Assembly: GCA_041167105.1 (NCBI GenBank)
Contig: JBEEGX010000189.1
Span: 1 to 22,624, forward strand
Direction: 5' to 3'
DNA from: JAJPGZ01 sp041167105
GTDB taxonomy: Bacteria > Verrucomicrobiota > Verrucomicrobiia > Chthoniobacterales > UBA10450
Length of the DNA: 22,624 bases
The position numbers and the translations under genes are program-made. Positions 15,976 to 22,256 of this stretch are shown piece after piece. The notes beneath the pieces are model-generated. The model was not told where the DNA came from, searched no databases, and worked only from the letters and a program-made list of their open reading frames with translations. The number at the start of each line of letters is the position of its first letter. Positions within the stretch are counted from its first letter, which is position 1.

Positions 15976-16935
15976 TCAATAGATCGGTGTTCCGGTTTCG
16001 CGCGTGATCTCGCGGAAGCGCTGGATCATCCGCGCCGTGATCGGTCCGGGTTTCCCGGTCCCGATCGGACGCCCGTCCGCTTTGATCACCGGAATTAATT
16101 CCGCTGCCGTGCCGGTGAGAAAACATTCATCGGCCACGAACACGTCGTGCCGCGTGATGTCTGTCTCCGTAATTTTGATTCCGGTTTCAGCCGCGATTTC
16201 AAAGACAACTCCGCGCGTGATTCCGCGCAGCGCGCCGGCCGAGATCGGCGGCGTGAAAACCTGTCCGTGTTTGATGATGAACACGTTGTCCGCCGTGCAT
16301 TCGGCCACGTATCCCTGATCGTTCAACATCAACGCTTCATCCGCGCTCGCGAGGTTCGCTTCGATCCGCGCCATCACATTGTTGAGATAATTGAGCGACT
16401 TCACCGCCGGATTGAGCGACGCCGGATTCGTCCGCCGCGAAGGAACCGTCACAACTGTTAGGCCGGATGTGTAGAGCGACTCCGGATACAACGCGATTCT
16501 CGCCACAATGATGATGACACTCGGTTTCTTACATTGCGCGGGATTGAGTCCGAGATTGCCGACGCCGCGCGTGACGACCAGCCGGATGTAACCGTCGCGC
16601 AAATCGTTTTGCCGAATCGTCTCCAGCAATGCTTCGCTCATTTCTTTGATCGACATCGGAATTTCGAGACAGATCGATCGCGCCGAATCCCAGAGACGCT
16701 CCAGATGTTCTTCGAGCCGGAACACGCGCCCGTTGTAAAAGCGAATCCCTTCGAAAATTCCGTCGCCGTAGAGCAGGCCATGATCGAACACGGAAACTTT
16801 TGCGTCTGCTTCCGCGAAAAATTCTCCGTCGACATAAATGCGCGATTCTTTGGCCGCGCGCTCGCGGCCTTTCGTTTCAACCGCGGATTTCACTGCCGGT
16901 TTGTCGAGCACCGCCGTGTCAGCATCAGTTTTCAT
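15976..16935 (-). CDS. ilvE: Branched-chain amino acid aminotransferase (class IV PLP enzyme)
   Basis: PLP enzyme of fold type IV that transfers amino groups between glutamate and branched-chain keto acids. The 319-residue protein has VFDHGLLYGDGIFEGIRFYN (about 49-68), FRLEEHLERLW, the PLP lysine Lys179 in VKSLNYLNN, and AECTADNVFII with the cofactor-contacting Glu. It also has GITRGVV for phosphate binding. The match to IlvE is good, but the related D-amino-acid aminotransferase and aminodeoxychorismate lyase share these motifs; the SLNYLNN context favours IlvE. About 30 residues (MKTDADTAVLDKPAVKSAVE and on) precede the usual N-terminus and look disordered, so initiation further in is possible, but GGAG upstream (spaced rather far) is compatible with this ATG. 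Two tandem repeat copies follow the stop. Confidence 0.92.
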   Translation of the reverse strand: MKTDADTAVLDKPAVKSAVETKGRERAAKESRIYVDGEFFAEADAKVSVFDHGLLYGDGIFEGIRFYNGRVFRLEEHLERLWDSARSICLEIPMSIKEMSEALLETIRQNDLRDGYIRLVVTRGVGNLGLNPAQCKKPSVIIIVARIALYPESLYTSGLTVVTVPSRRTNPASLNPAVKSLNYLNNVMARIEANLASADEALMLNDQGYVAECTADNVFIIKHGQVFTPPISAGALRGITRGVVFEIAAETGIKITETDITRHDVFVADECFLTGTAAELIPVIKADGRPIGTGKPGPITARMIQRFREITRETGTPIY

Positions 16936-17108
16936 ATTGCGCGAAAAATCTCCGGCGTTTCCCGCCGCAATTCAAGAGGAACTCTTCAACTCGACGAATG
17001 GTTCTGAATTCACCTCGAAACCGTTACTAGGGCGCCCGTGGCGTAGGATTTTGCAATCAAAGCTAGTTAGGCTTGTCTTGTTGGCCCTGCATTCTCACAA
17101 TCGAGCGC

Positions 17109-17582
17109 ATGAAAACGCGGATTTGTTTGTTGCTCGTCCAGTCCCTGTCGCTGCTCACCGCTACTCTAACGACATCGCTCGCCGGCCAGCCGGATCGTCG
17201 CTTTGATGGGGTTTGGGTGGGCATCGAGACTTTTCATCGAGGGGATGCTCTTCCCTTCAATCCTAAAGATACCACCGCCAAGCGCACAGTCATCGCAATT
17301 GCCGATTCAGGAAAACGACTCGGTGTCGTAGAAGGGGCAAATCCCGGCCAGTACGAAGTCACCGCAGACTCAAACGGCCGGATCTTGAACTATCAGGTGC
17401 CGGGTTGGGACAAATCGATCCGAGCGAACCTCGGTATGAAACCCGGCCGCCGCTGCAAGCTCACGTTATCCGCCGACGGTAATACGCTGACGGAAGATGG
17501 CTTAAATACTACAGCCACGAAGGGCGCCAGCCCGGCCGACTTTCAAAATATTAAGGGCGTGTTTCACCGGCAAAGCCGCTAG
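17109..17582 (+). CDS. Small exported protein of unknown function
   Basis: From the ATG at 17109 the product has 157 residues and begins MKTRICLLLVQSLSLLTATL, a signal peptide with probable cleavage after SLAG. The mature part starts FDGVWVGIETFH and continues with TVIAIADSGKRLGVVEG, YEVTADSNGRILNYQVPG and KLTLSADGNTLTEDG. The alternating strands and the opening GxW resemble small lipocalin-like or calycin domains, but I do not recognise a family. A longer frame from 17073 would put 12 residues ahead of the signal peptide and is not chosen. It stands alone between divergent ilvE and the convergent ABC ATPase gene. No strong ribosome site is visible. Confidence 0.75.
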   Translation: MKTRICLLLVQSLSLLTATLTTSLAGQPDRRFDGVWVGIETFHRGDALPFNPKDTTAKRTVIAIADSGKRLGVVEGANPGQYEVTADSNGRILNYQVPGWDKSIRANLGMKPGRRCKLTLSADGNTLTEDGLNTTATKGASPADFQNIKGVFHRQSR

Positions 17583-17604
17583 CCTTCTTTCGTCCGCATG
17601 CAGT

Positions 17605-18276
17605 TCAAGCGGCAATTCGCCCGTCGCGAATGTGCAATTCGCGATCGCCGCGTTTGGCAAGATCGACATCGTGCGTGACGACGAGCAGCGTTTTGTTTCG
17701 CTCACGCGCGAGCTGGATTAGAAGATCGACAATCGCATTACCGGTTTTGGAATCGAGATTTCCGGTCGGCTCATCCGCGAAAATAATTTCGGGATCGTTC
17801 ACGAGAGCGCGCGCAATCGCGACGCGTTGTTGTTCGCCACCGGAAAGTTCCGGCGGCAAATGCTGCAGGCGATCGCCCAGTCCGACATCGCTCAAGCTTT
17901 TCTCCGCGTCTGCACTTGTCGATCTTGCGCCGATCATTCCCGGCAACGCCACGTTTTCGAGCGCCGTCAATTCCGGCAAAAGGAAATAGCCCTGGAACAC
18001 AAAACCCATTTTCTGATTTCGAAACTTCGCCTGCGAACCGGAGCCGCCGGTGTAAAGATTGCGCCCGTCGAACTCGACCGTGCCCGACTCCGGCCGTTCC
18101 AAACCGGCGAGCGTATATAATAGAGTGGTCTTGCCCGCGCCGGACGCGCCGCTGATGAAAACAATCTCGCCCCGCAGGATGTCGAGCGAGATGCCGCGTA
18201 AAACTTCGATGCGCCGCGGCCCCATGCGGAAGCTTTGGAACAGATCGCGCGCGATTAATTGCTGCTGCACGCGCAA
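17605..18276 (-). CDS. LolD/MacB-type ABC transporter ATPase
   Basis: A 223-residue ATPase of the LolD/MacB/FtsE group. It has Walker A GASGAGKT (43-50), the Q-loop FVFQGYFLLPELTALENVAL, signature LSGGEQQRVAIARAL, Walker B IIFADEPTGNLD and H-loop VVTHD. The DEPTGNLDS wording is typical of LolD and MacB, which drive lipoprotein release or macrolide/peptide export. No LolC/LolE or MacB-type permease is next to it, so it is solitary here and its partner must be elsewhere. The start is uncertain: TTG at 18276 and GTG at 18270 are the candidates, and there is no clear ribosome site. Three repeat copies lie inside it (17659, 17722, 17917) and a tandem pair sits directly upstream (18288-18313). Confidence 0.88.
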   Translation of the reverse strand: MRVQQQLIARDLFQSFRMGPRRIEVLRGISLDILRGEIVFISGASGAGKTTLLYTLAGLERPESGTVEFDGRNLYTGGSGSQAKFRNQKMGFVFQGYFLLPELTALENVALPGMIGARSTSADAEKSLSDVGLGDRLQHLPPELSGGEQQRVAIARALVNDPEIIFADEPTGNLDSKTGNAIVDLLIQLARERNKTLLVVTHDVDLAKRGDRELHIRDGRIAA

Positions 18277-18287
18277 CTCATGCGGCC

Positions 18288-18314
18288 AAGATCGACATCG
18301 TGCAAGATCGACAA
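18288..18314. repeat. Tandem motif pair upstream of the LolD-type ATPase gene
   Basis: Two exact copies (18288-18297 and 18304-18313) are 16 bases apart. The reverse complement is identical to 15943-15969 over 27 bases. It lies 11 bases upstream of the candidate TTG start. Confidence 0.95.
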
Positions 18315-18333
18315 TCGCCGCGTCCGTACATGA

Positions 18334-18367
18334 CGAAGCCGCCGCAGAGATGAACGCGGCGGCTTCG
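18334..18367 (-). terminator. Hairpin after the first peptidoglycan-binding protein gene
   Basis: CGAAGCCGCCGC (18334-18345) and GCGGCGGCTTCG (18356-18367) form a perfect 12-base stem with a ten-base loop, 17 bases past the stop at 18385 on the minus strand. No T run follows, so it is a terminator by position and strength only. Confidence 0.55.
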
Positions 18368-18384
18368 GTTTCGGCGGGAATTAG

Positions 18385-19164
18385 TTAAACCATGCCCAGC
18401 GCACTCAACGTCGGTTCGTCGATCGCTGATGTGACGTAGAGACCGTGGTCCTGTTGATAGGCGGCAATCGCGGCGCGGGTCAAAGGCCCGAGCACACCGT
18501 CGATCTCGCCCTCGTAATAACCCTGCTCTTGCAACGAAGTCTGCACGTTCGCGACTACCTGGTCGGGCGGCAGATCGTTGTAAGCGTAGATCGGCCCATC
18601 ATAATAATAGTTGGCATACGGATCGTAACCCCACGCCGGATACCACCAGCCCATGTCCCAATAATACGGCGCGCCGTAGACGAAGATGATCCGGGTATGA
18701 TTATGGTGCCACCAGTTCCGGTCGTGCCATTGCGCGCGATAATTGCGGAACGCGGCGTATTTTTGCCCCTGCCATCTTTCCGCGCCAACGATGCGGCTTT
18801 CATTGCGGAACTTTACCTTCTCAACGTTGACCACGCTTTTGTTGTTGAAGTTGAAATGTCGGACGCTGGCATTGACGCCGGCATTTACGTTGCCGCGCAC
18901 GCGCGCGTTGCCGTCATCGTCCAGGCGACGAACGGCGCGACGCGTAAGCTGACGATGTGTATTCATCGGCGTGTTCACGTTGGTTTGCGCATTGACGTTG
19001 GCGTTCGTGTGCACCTTTGGCGTGACGACTCGCTGCGGCTGCGTCGTGGTTTGCTCCTGCTGTTGATGCTGTTTGCCGCGCCGAACATTTTGGTCGTCCA
19101 ACGGCGCAGCTCGCCCGGCCGCGACGAGCGCGAGCAGCGAGACGGAAATTAGAAACGGTTTCAT
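18385..19164 (-). CDS. Exported peptidoglycan-binding protein, Asn/Arg-rich (paralog A)
   Basis: The start at 19162-19164 is set by AGGAGG nine bases upstream; the product is 259 residues. MKPFLISVSLLALVAAGRAA is a signal peptide. The next 110 residues are Asn/Gln/Arg/Thr-rich with little predicted structure (VHTNANVNAQTNVNTPMNTH). A central Trp/Tyr/His-rich block follows (HDRNWWHHNHTRIIFVYGAP, then YYWDMGWWYPAWGYDPYANY). At the end is a peptidoglycan-binding domain 1 fold (about 195-259): VQTSLQEQGYYEGEIDGVLG followed by PLTRAAIAAYQQDHGL. Such domains bind cell-wall glycan. It is followed by a hairpin and preceded by a paralog, the gene at 19289-20077, with the same domain order, so the pair arose by tandem duplication. 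Confidence 0.88.
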   Translation of the reverse strand: MKPFLISVSLLALVAAGRAAPLDDQNVRRGKQHQQQEQTTTQPQRVVTPKVHTNANVNAQTNVNTPMNTHRQLTRRAVRRLDDDGNARVRGNVNAGVNASVRHFNFNNKSVVNVEKVKFRNESRIVGAERWQGQKYAAFRNYRAQWHDRNWWHHNHTRIIFVYGAPYYWDMGWWYPAWGYDPYANYYYDGPIYAYNDLPPDQVVANVQTSLQEQGYYEGEIDGVLGPLTRAAIAAYQQDHGLYVTSAIDEPTLSALGMV

Positions 19165-19173
19165 GATTTTTTT

Positions 19174-19179
19174 CCTCCT
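19174..19179 (-). promoter_or_regulatory. Shine-Dalgarno AGGAGG for the 19164 start
   Basis: A perfect AGGAGG on the minus strand is separated by nine bases (A-rich) from the ATG at 19164. It selects this start over an upstream in-frame ATG. Confidence 0.8.
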
Positions 19180-19237
19180 GTTAGTCATCAATCTCATTTA
19201 ACCAGCTAGCTCGCGCAAGGTTGCGCCCGATACAAGA

Positions 19238-19267
19238 AGAGCCGCACGGCTTTCACCATGCGGCTCT
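19238..19267 (-). terminator. Intrinsic terminator of the second peptidoglycan-binding protein gene
   Basis: Read on the minus strand, AGAGCCGCA (19259-19267) pairs with TGCGGCTCT (19238-19246), and the stem extends inward with TGG/CCG to about 12 pairs around a six-base loop. TCTTGT follows. It lies 21 bases after the stop codon at 19289 and separates the two paralogous genes. Confidence 0.7.
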
Positions 19268-19288
19268 CTCGAAATAACGTTGTCGATC

Positions 19289-20077
19289 TTACGCCACGCC
19301 GAGCGTCGACAAAGTCGGCTCGTCGATCGCTGAGGTCACGACCAATCCATGATCCTCTTGGAACGCGGCAATGGCCTGGCGCGTTTCGGGTCCAAGCTGG
19401 CCGTCGACCGGTCCGGTGTAGTAACCATCGCGTTGCAACTGTTCCTGTACCGCGACCGTTACCCGATTAGGCTCCCAGCCGTTGTAGCCGTAGATTGGCC
19501 CGTCGAAGGCGAAGGTGATTCCCGGAGAATAACCCCAGCACGGATACCACCAGCCGTTATTCCATCCATACCAACCGCCGTTCACAAAAACGACGCGGCT
19601 GTAGTGGTTCCGCCACCACCATGACGGATGCGATTGCCGGACGTAATTGTGGAAGACCACATAGTGCGGCGAGTTGAAGCGCGACGAGCGCCAGCTATTG
19701 ACGATCCTCACGTTACGCCGCGTAATGTTGCGGTTAACCACGTTGCGATTAACAACGTTGCGGTTCACCACGTTGGTGTTCGTTCTGTTAAAGCGCGTTC
19801 GCGCGCTCGTATTAGCGTTGTGTTCGCGAACTTCGTTGTTCATCCGCGCGTGGCGGCGGTTCAACGATGCGTTCGTGTTCACCTGCGCGTTGGCGTTGTG
19901 ATGCACCGCCGTGCGGTTCGCGTGAACGGCCCCGCCCACGTTGGCCTTGGCCGTCGTCTGGGCTGAACCTTTGCGCGCTCTGACTTTGGCGTTGGCGTCG
20001 TTATCCGCCTTCGCGCCAAACGCGCTCACCGCCAGCACCACTGTGCCGGCACAAATTAGATTTCGAATTAATTTCAT
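19289..20077 (-). CDS. Exported peptidoglycan-binding protein, Asn/Arg-rich (paralog B)
   Basis: AGGAGG at 20083-20088 lies five bases before the second of two adjacent ATGs, giving a 262-residue product starting MKLIRNLICAGTVVLAVSAF with a signal peptide. A long low-complexity Asn/Ala/Arg region follows, with three runs of VVNRN encoded by 15-base repeats. Then come a Trp/Asn-rich block (GGWYGWNNGWWYPCWGYSPG) and a C-terminal peptidoglycan-binding domain 1 (VQEQLQRDGYYTGPVDGQLG, then PETRQAIAAFQEDHGL). The last 20 residues (VTSAIDEPTLSTLGVA) nearly match paralog A. The TAA stop overlaps a TGTCGATCTT repeat copy (19281-19290). A frame open from 20170 would bury the ribosome site and is rejected. 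Role in the cell wall is inferred from the domain only. Confidence 0.88.
   Translation of the reverse strand: MKLIRNLICAGTVVLAVSAFGAKADNDANAKVRARKGSAQTTAKANVGGAVHANRTAVHHNANAQVNTNASLNRRHARMNNEVREHNANTSARTRFNRTNTNVVNRNVVNRNVVNRNITRRNVRIVNSWRSSRFNSPHYVVFHNYVRQSHPSWWWRNHYSRVVFVNGGWYGWNNGWWYPCWGYSPGITFAFDGPIYGYNGWEPNRVTVAVQEQLQRDGYYTGPVDGQLGPETRQAIAAFQEDHGLVVTSAIDEPTLSTLGVA
19723..19783 (-). repeat. 15-base coding microrepeats (Val-Val-Asn-Arg-Asn)
   Basis: Three near-identical 15-base units of the form ACGTTGCGRTTAACC, with a fourth partial unit, run in frame and encode VVNRN blocks inside the low-complexity region of paralog B. Such units expand or contract by slippage, so copy number may differ between strains. 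Confidence 0.7.
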
Positions 20078-20082
20078 CATTT

Positions 20083-20088
20083 CCTCCT
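20083..20088 (-). promoter_or_regulatory. Shine-Dalgarno AGGAGG for the 20077 start
   Basis: AGGAGG lies two bases before one ATG (20080) and five before the next (20077). Spacing favours the second. Confidence 0.75.
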
Positions 20089-20179
20089 GTTTATTGAACA
20101 CGCGATTTTGTTCGCGGTTCCCAATTTTTTCCTTCGCAGCCTTAGACAGCGCGGCACGGGCGATATTCAATGATGTTAA

Positions 20180-20629
20180 CTAATTCGCTGCGTTCTGACG
20201 TACCGCCTCGAAAAGAACGATCCCAACTGCAGTCGCGAGATTCAGGCTGCGCGTGCCGTGCATCGGAACCGTGAGACATTGTTCCGCATTCGTCTCGAGG
20301 AGCGATTCTGGCAGGCCTTTCGTTTCGCGGCCGAACACGAGAAAGTCGCCGCGCTCAAACCTCACTTCGTAGTACGCGCGTTGCGTTTTCGTGGTGAGAA
20401 AGAAATAACGCGCGTTCGCATTCGCCTGCTGCAACTCGGCGAACGAATCCCACGTGCGAAGATCGACATCTTCCCAATAATCGAGGCCTGCGCGTTTCAA
20501 TTGCCGGTCGTCCAGCGAAAATCCGAACGGCCTAACGAGATGCAATGTTGATTGCGTGGCCAGACACAATCGCGCCACATTGCCGGTATTCGGCGGAATC
20601 TCGGGCTCGACCAGAACGACGTTGAACAA
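20180..20629 (-). CDS. trmL: tRNA (cytidine/uridine-34 2'-O)-methyltransferase TrmL
   Basis: SPOUT-class methyltransferase that modifies the wobble base of tRNA-Leu using S-adenosylmethionine. The 149-residue length is right for TrmL (about 155). Seen: VVLVEPEIPPNTGNVARLC at the start with the conserved N-TGN-AR, LHLVRPFGF, the LKRAGLDYW segment, LVFGRETKGLP, and the C-terminal knot PMHGTRSLNLATAVGIVLFE, containing RSLNL. It starts with TTG at 20627-20629, which follows the tal TAA with no intervening base, so translation probably depends on termination of tal. A repeat copy (20459) encodes Val-Asp-Leu, and a GCCTAACGA motif (20530) encodes Val-Arg with the rare AGG codon. Confidence 0.94.
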   Translation of the reverse strand: MFNVVLVEPEIPPNTGNVARLCLATQSTLHLVRPFGFSLDDRQLKRAGLDYWEDVDLRTWDSFAELQQANANARYFFLTTKTQRAYYEVRFERGDFLVFGRETKGLPESLLETNAEQCLTVPMHGTRSLNLATAVGIVLFEAVRQNAAN

Positions 20630-21622
20630 TTATTTCAACTTACCGGCCACAAACTTTTCCAGCTTCACGATATCGGCCGCGAATTTGCGAATACCTTCCG
20701 ATGTTTTCTCCGTCGCCATCGCATTCTCATTCAAGAGCCAGCGAAACTTCTTCTCATCCAAATCCAACTTGTCGATCTTAGCCGCTTTTGCTTTTTCCGG
20801 ATCGAGCTTGCGCGTCACTGGTTCCGTCGATTTCGCAAGCTCCTGCATCAACTCCGGCGAGATCGTTAGGCAATCGCAGCCAGCTAGCTCCAGAATCTGC
20901 CCGACGTTGCGAAAGCTCGCGCCCATCACTTCCGTCGCGACGCCGAACTTCTTGTAATAGGTGTAAATTTCCTGCACCGATTGCACGCCAGGATCTTCCG
21001 CGCCGGTGTAATCGCGCTTCATTTCCTTTTTGTACCAATCGTAAATCCGGCCCACGAACGGCGATATCAATTGCACCTTCGCCTCCGCGCAACGCACCGC
21101 CTGGGGCAGCGAAAACATCAGCGTGAGATTGCATTTGATTCCTTCCTTCTGAAGCTGCTCTGCCGCGTTGATGCCTTCCCATGTCGATGCGATTTTAATG
21201 AGCACGCGCTCGCGCGGAATCTTTTGCTCTTCGTAAAGCTTGATCAACTGCCGCCCTTTGCAGATCGATCCTTCGGTATCAAATGAATAGCGCGCATCCG
21301 TTTCGGTCGACACGCGTCCAGGCACAATCTTCAGAATCTCAGACCCGAATTTTACAAGCAAATGTTCGATGATGTCCTCAATCTGGGCCGCGCCGCTTAA
21401 ACCCGATTTCTTTCGATCGACCATGACCTCATCGAGCAAATGGACGTACTTTTCTTTTTGCGTCGCCGCATAGATCAAACTCGGATTCGTGGTCGCATCC
21501 TGCGGCTTGAAATCCTTGATCGATTCGAAATCGCCCGTATCCGCGACGACGATGGTGAACTTCTTCAGCTGCTCGAGCTGATTCAACTTCGTCGATTTCT
21601 CTTCCGCCACAGCAGTGCTCAT
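20630..21622 (-). CDS. tal: Transaldolase (TalB type)
   Basis: Transfers a dihydroxyacetone unit between sugar phosphates in the non-oxidative pentose phosphate pathway. From ATG at 21620-21622 it has 330 residues, slightly longer than TalB (about 317). It has TIVVADTGDFESIKDFKPQD followed by ATTNPSLIYAA, and the Schiff-base lysine Lys143 in VLIKIASTWEG. CNLTLMFSLPQAVRCAEA and VMGASFRNVGQILELAGCD are further conserved blocks. GGAGG nine bases upstream fixes this start; an open frame from a TTG at 21682 adds 20 Arg-rich residues and is rejected. trmL follows without a gap, so the two form one unit. Confidence 0.95.
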   Translation of the reverse strand: MSTAVAEEKSTKLNQLEQLKKFTIVVADTGDFESIKDFKPQDATTNPSLIYAATQKEKYVHLLDEVMVDRKKSGLSGAAQIEDIIEHLLVKFGSEILKIVPGRVSTETDARYSFDTEGSICKGRQLIKLYEEQKIPRERVLIKIASTWEGINAAEQLQKEGIKCNLTLMFSLPQAVRCAEAKVQLISPFVGRIYDWYKKEMKRDYTGAEDPGVQSVQEIYTYYKKFGVATEVMGASFRNVGQILELAGCDCLTISPELMQELAKSTEPVTRKLDPEKAKAAKIDKLDLDEKKFRWLLNENAMATEKTSEGIRKFAADIVKLEKFVAGKLK

Positions 21623-21631
21623 GATGTCGAT

Positions 21632-21636
21632 CCTCC
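21632..21636 (-). promoter_or_regulatory. GGAGG ribosome site of tal, inside a variant repeat copy
   Basis: GGAGG lies nine bases before the tal ATG. It overlaps a one-mismatch copy of the dispersed repeat (TGTCGATCCT, 21625-21634): the mismatched base is part of the Shine-Dalgarno sequence. Confidence 0.7.
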
Positions 21637-22055
21637 GTTTTCGATTGCGCGAAAGCGTACGCCTCCGTTGCAAGATCGACAATCAAAGAATTGTCGCGCG
21701 CGCAAGCGGGCTTATGTTGAAGAACAGCGCCGGCGCAGTCGCGTGTCTCACTCGTCTTATAGTCCCGCGACGGCGGGAGGAGGTTGAACGAGGACAACAC
21801 TGGATGTGGGTGGCCCGTGTGTTGATGCGTCCTGACGGTGAATGATCCCGAATCACAAGAAGCTGCGCCGGAATCAAAGACCGCTTTCCTTGGTTGCCCT
21901 GTGTACCGGTCTAACGAGAACAAGATGAGCGGCGGCGGACGAGGCCGCGCGTCGCTTGCAGCGAAGATGTGGAAGTCATCTCAAATGTGAACGCACAGCG
22001 GTCCGCCGTTCGCTCCATCGCATGGTTAGATGGTGGACGCCGCATCACCAGTACG
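21637..22055. other. Gene-poor stretch upstream of tal
   Basis: About 420 bases with no convincing gene on either strand. Open frames here are short or are extensions of shadow frames of tal. It holds one exact AAGATCGACA copy (21672-21681), a small perfect hairpin TCCCGC/GCGGGA (21763-21778) followed by a purine-rich GGAGGAGG run, and a TCTAACGA motif (21912). The tal promoter should lie within it, but no clear -35/-10 pair can be picked. An unrecognised small RNA is possible but unsupported. Confidence 0.5.
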
Positions 22056-22211
22056 CTAGCCGATGCCGAAGATCGCATCCACGATGTTCTTTAATCCGGC
22101 CCGCAGGGTCTTCCATCTTGGCTGACGAATCATGCGAACCGTCAGAACCACAATGAGCGCGACAACTACCAGCAATCCCACGGTGATCGAGAGCCATTCG
22201 AGAGAAGACAT
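22056..22211 (-). CDS. 51-residue single-span membrane peptide
   Basis: An ATG at 22209-22211 opens a 51-codon frame ending TAG. The product starts MSSLEWLSITVGLLVVVALI, continues VVLTVRMIRQPRWKTLRAGL, and ends with an amphipathic helix KNIVDAIFGIG. It thus has a short N-terminus, one hydrophobic span (about residues 8-25), then a basic stretch (RMIRQPRWK) that would sit in the cytoplasm by the positive-inside rule. The composition is that of a real small membrane protein rather than random sequence. It overlaps a longer out-of-frame reading (22045-22290) that has no protein-like character. No strong ribosome site is visible. A pair of 19-base direct repeats lies 45 bases upstream and could carry its control region. 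Function is unknown. Confidence 0.6.
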   Translation of the reverse strand: MSSLEWLSITVGLLVVVALIVVLTVRMIRQPRWKTLRAGLKNIVDAIFGIG

Positions 22212-22256
22212 GGTTCAATTGCATCGCCACGCCATGACCATCTAACGAGAATTCGA

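Larger units (their letters stand above)
1095..20871. repeat. Second dispersed motif GCCTAACGA / TCGTTAGGC
   Basis: Exact nine-base copies start at 1095, 4301, 5583, 6090, 7071, 12320, 20530 and 20863. The shorter GCCTAAC or GTTAGGC adds about ten more, for example 5156, 8717, 12212, 12430, 13937, 14165, 15388 and 15729. Nearly all are inside genes, in different reading frames. Confidence 0.75.
364..21681. repeat. Dispersed 10-base motif TGTCGATCTT / AAGATCGACA, 28 exact copies
   Basis: TGTCGATCTT on the plus strand starts at 3291, 4642, 4996, 5495, 6264, 7412, 7427, 8414, 14286, 14954, 15944, 15960, 17917, 19281 and 20770. The reverse complement AAGATCGACA starts at 364, 1056, 3972, 6980, 8226, 8812, 12071, 17659, 17722, 18288, 18304, 20459 and 21672. 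One-mismatch copies include 6280, 9050, 11739, 12532, 14509, 21625 and 22427. Preferred flanks are A or T before and GC after (WTGTCGATCTTGC). Copies lie within genes in all frames and at gene boundaries. Counted by eye, so a few may be missed. Confidence 0.95.

Noticed and set aside
18445..19152. 235-codon plus-strand frame antisense to paralog A
   Set aside because: It mirrors the repetitive Asn/Arg-rich region of the real gene and has no signal, domain or ribosome site.
20078..20170. 30-residue extension of paralog B
   Set aside because: It would bury a perfect AGGAGG and place a hydrophilic stretch before a clear signal peptide.
364..21681. Motif copies as a CRISPR array
   Set aside because: The unit is only ten bases, dispersed over the window in both orientations, with no regular spacers.
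21623..21682. 20-residue N-terminal extension of transaldolase from a TTG
   Set aside because: GGAGG nine bases before the internal ATG fixes the start at 21622, and the extension is Arg-rich spacer sequence.
21429..21923. 164-codon minus-strand frame overlapping the tal start
   Set aside because: It crosses from spacer into tal in a different frame and has no recognisable protein character.
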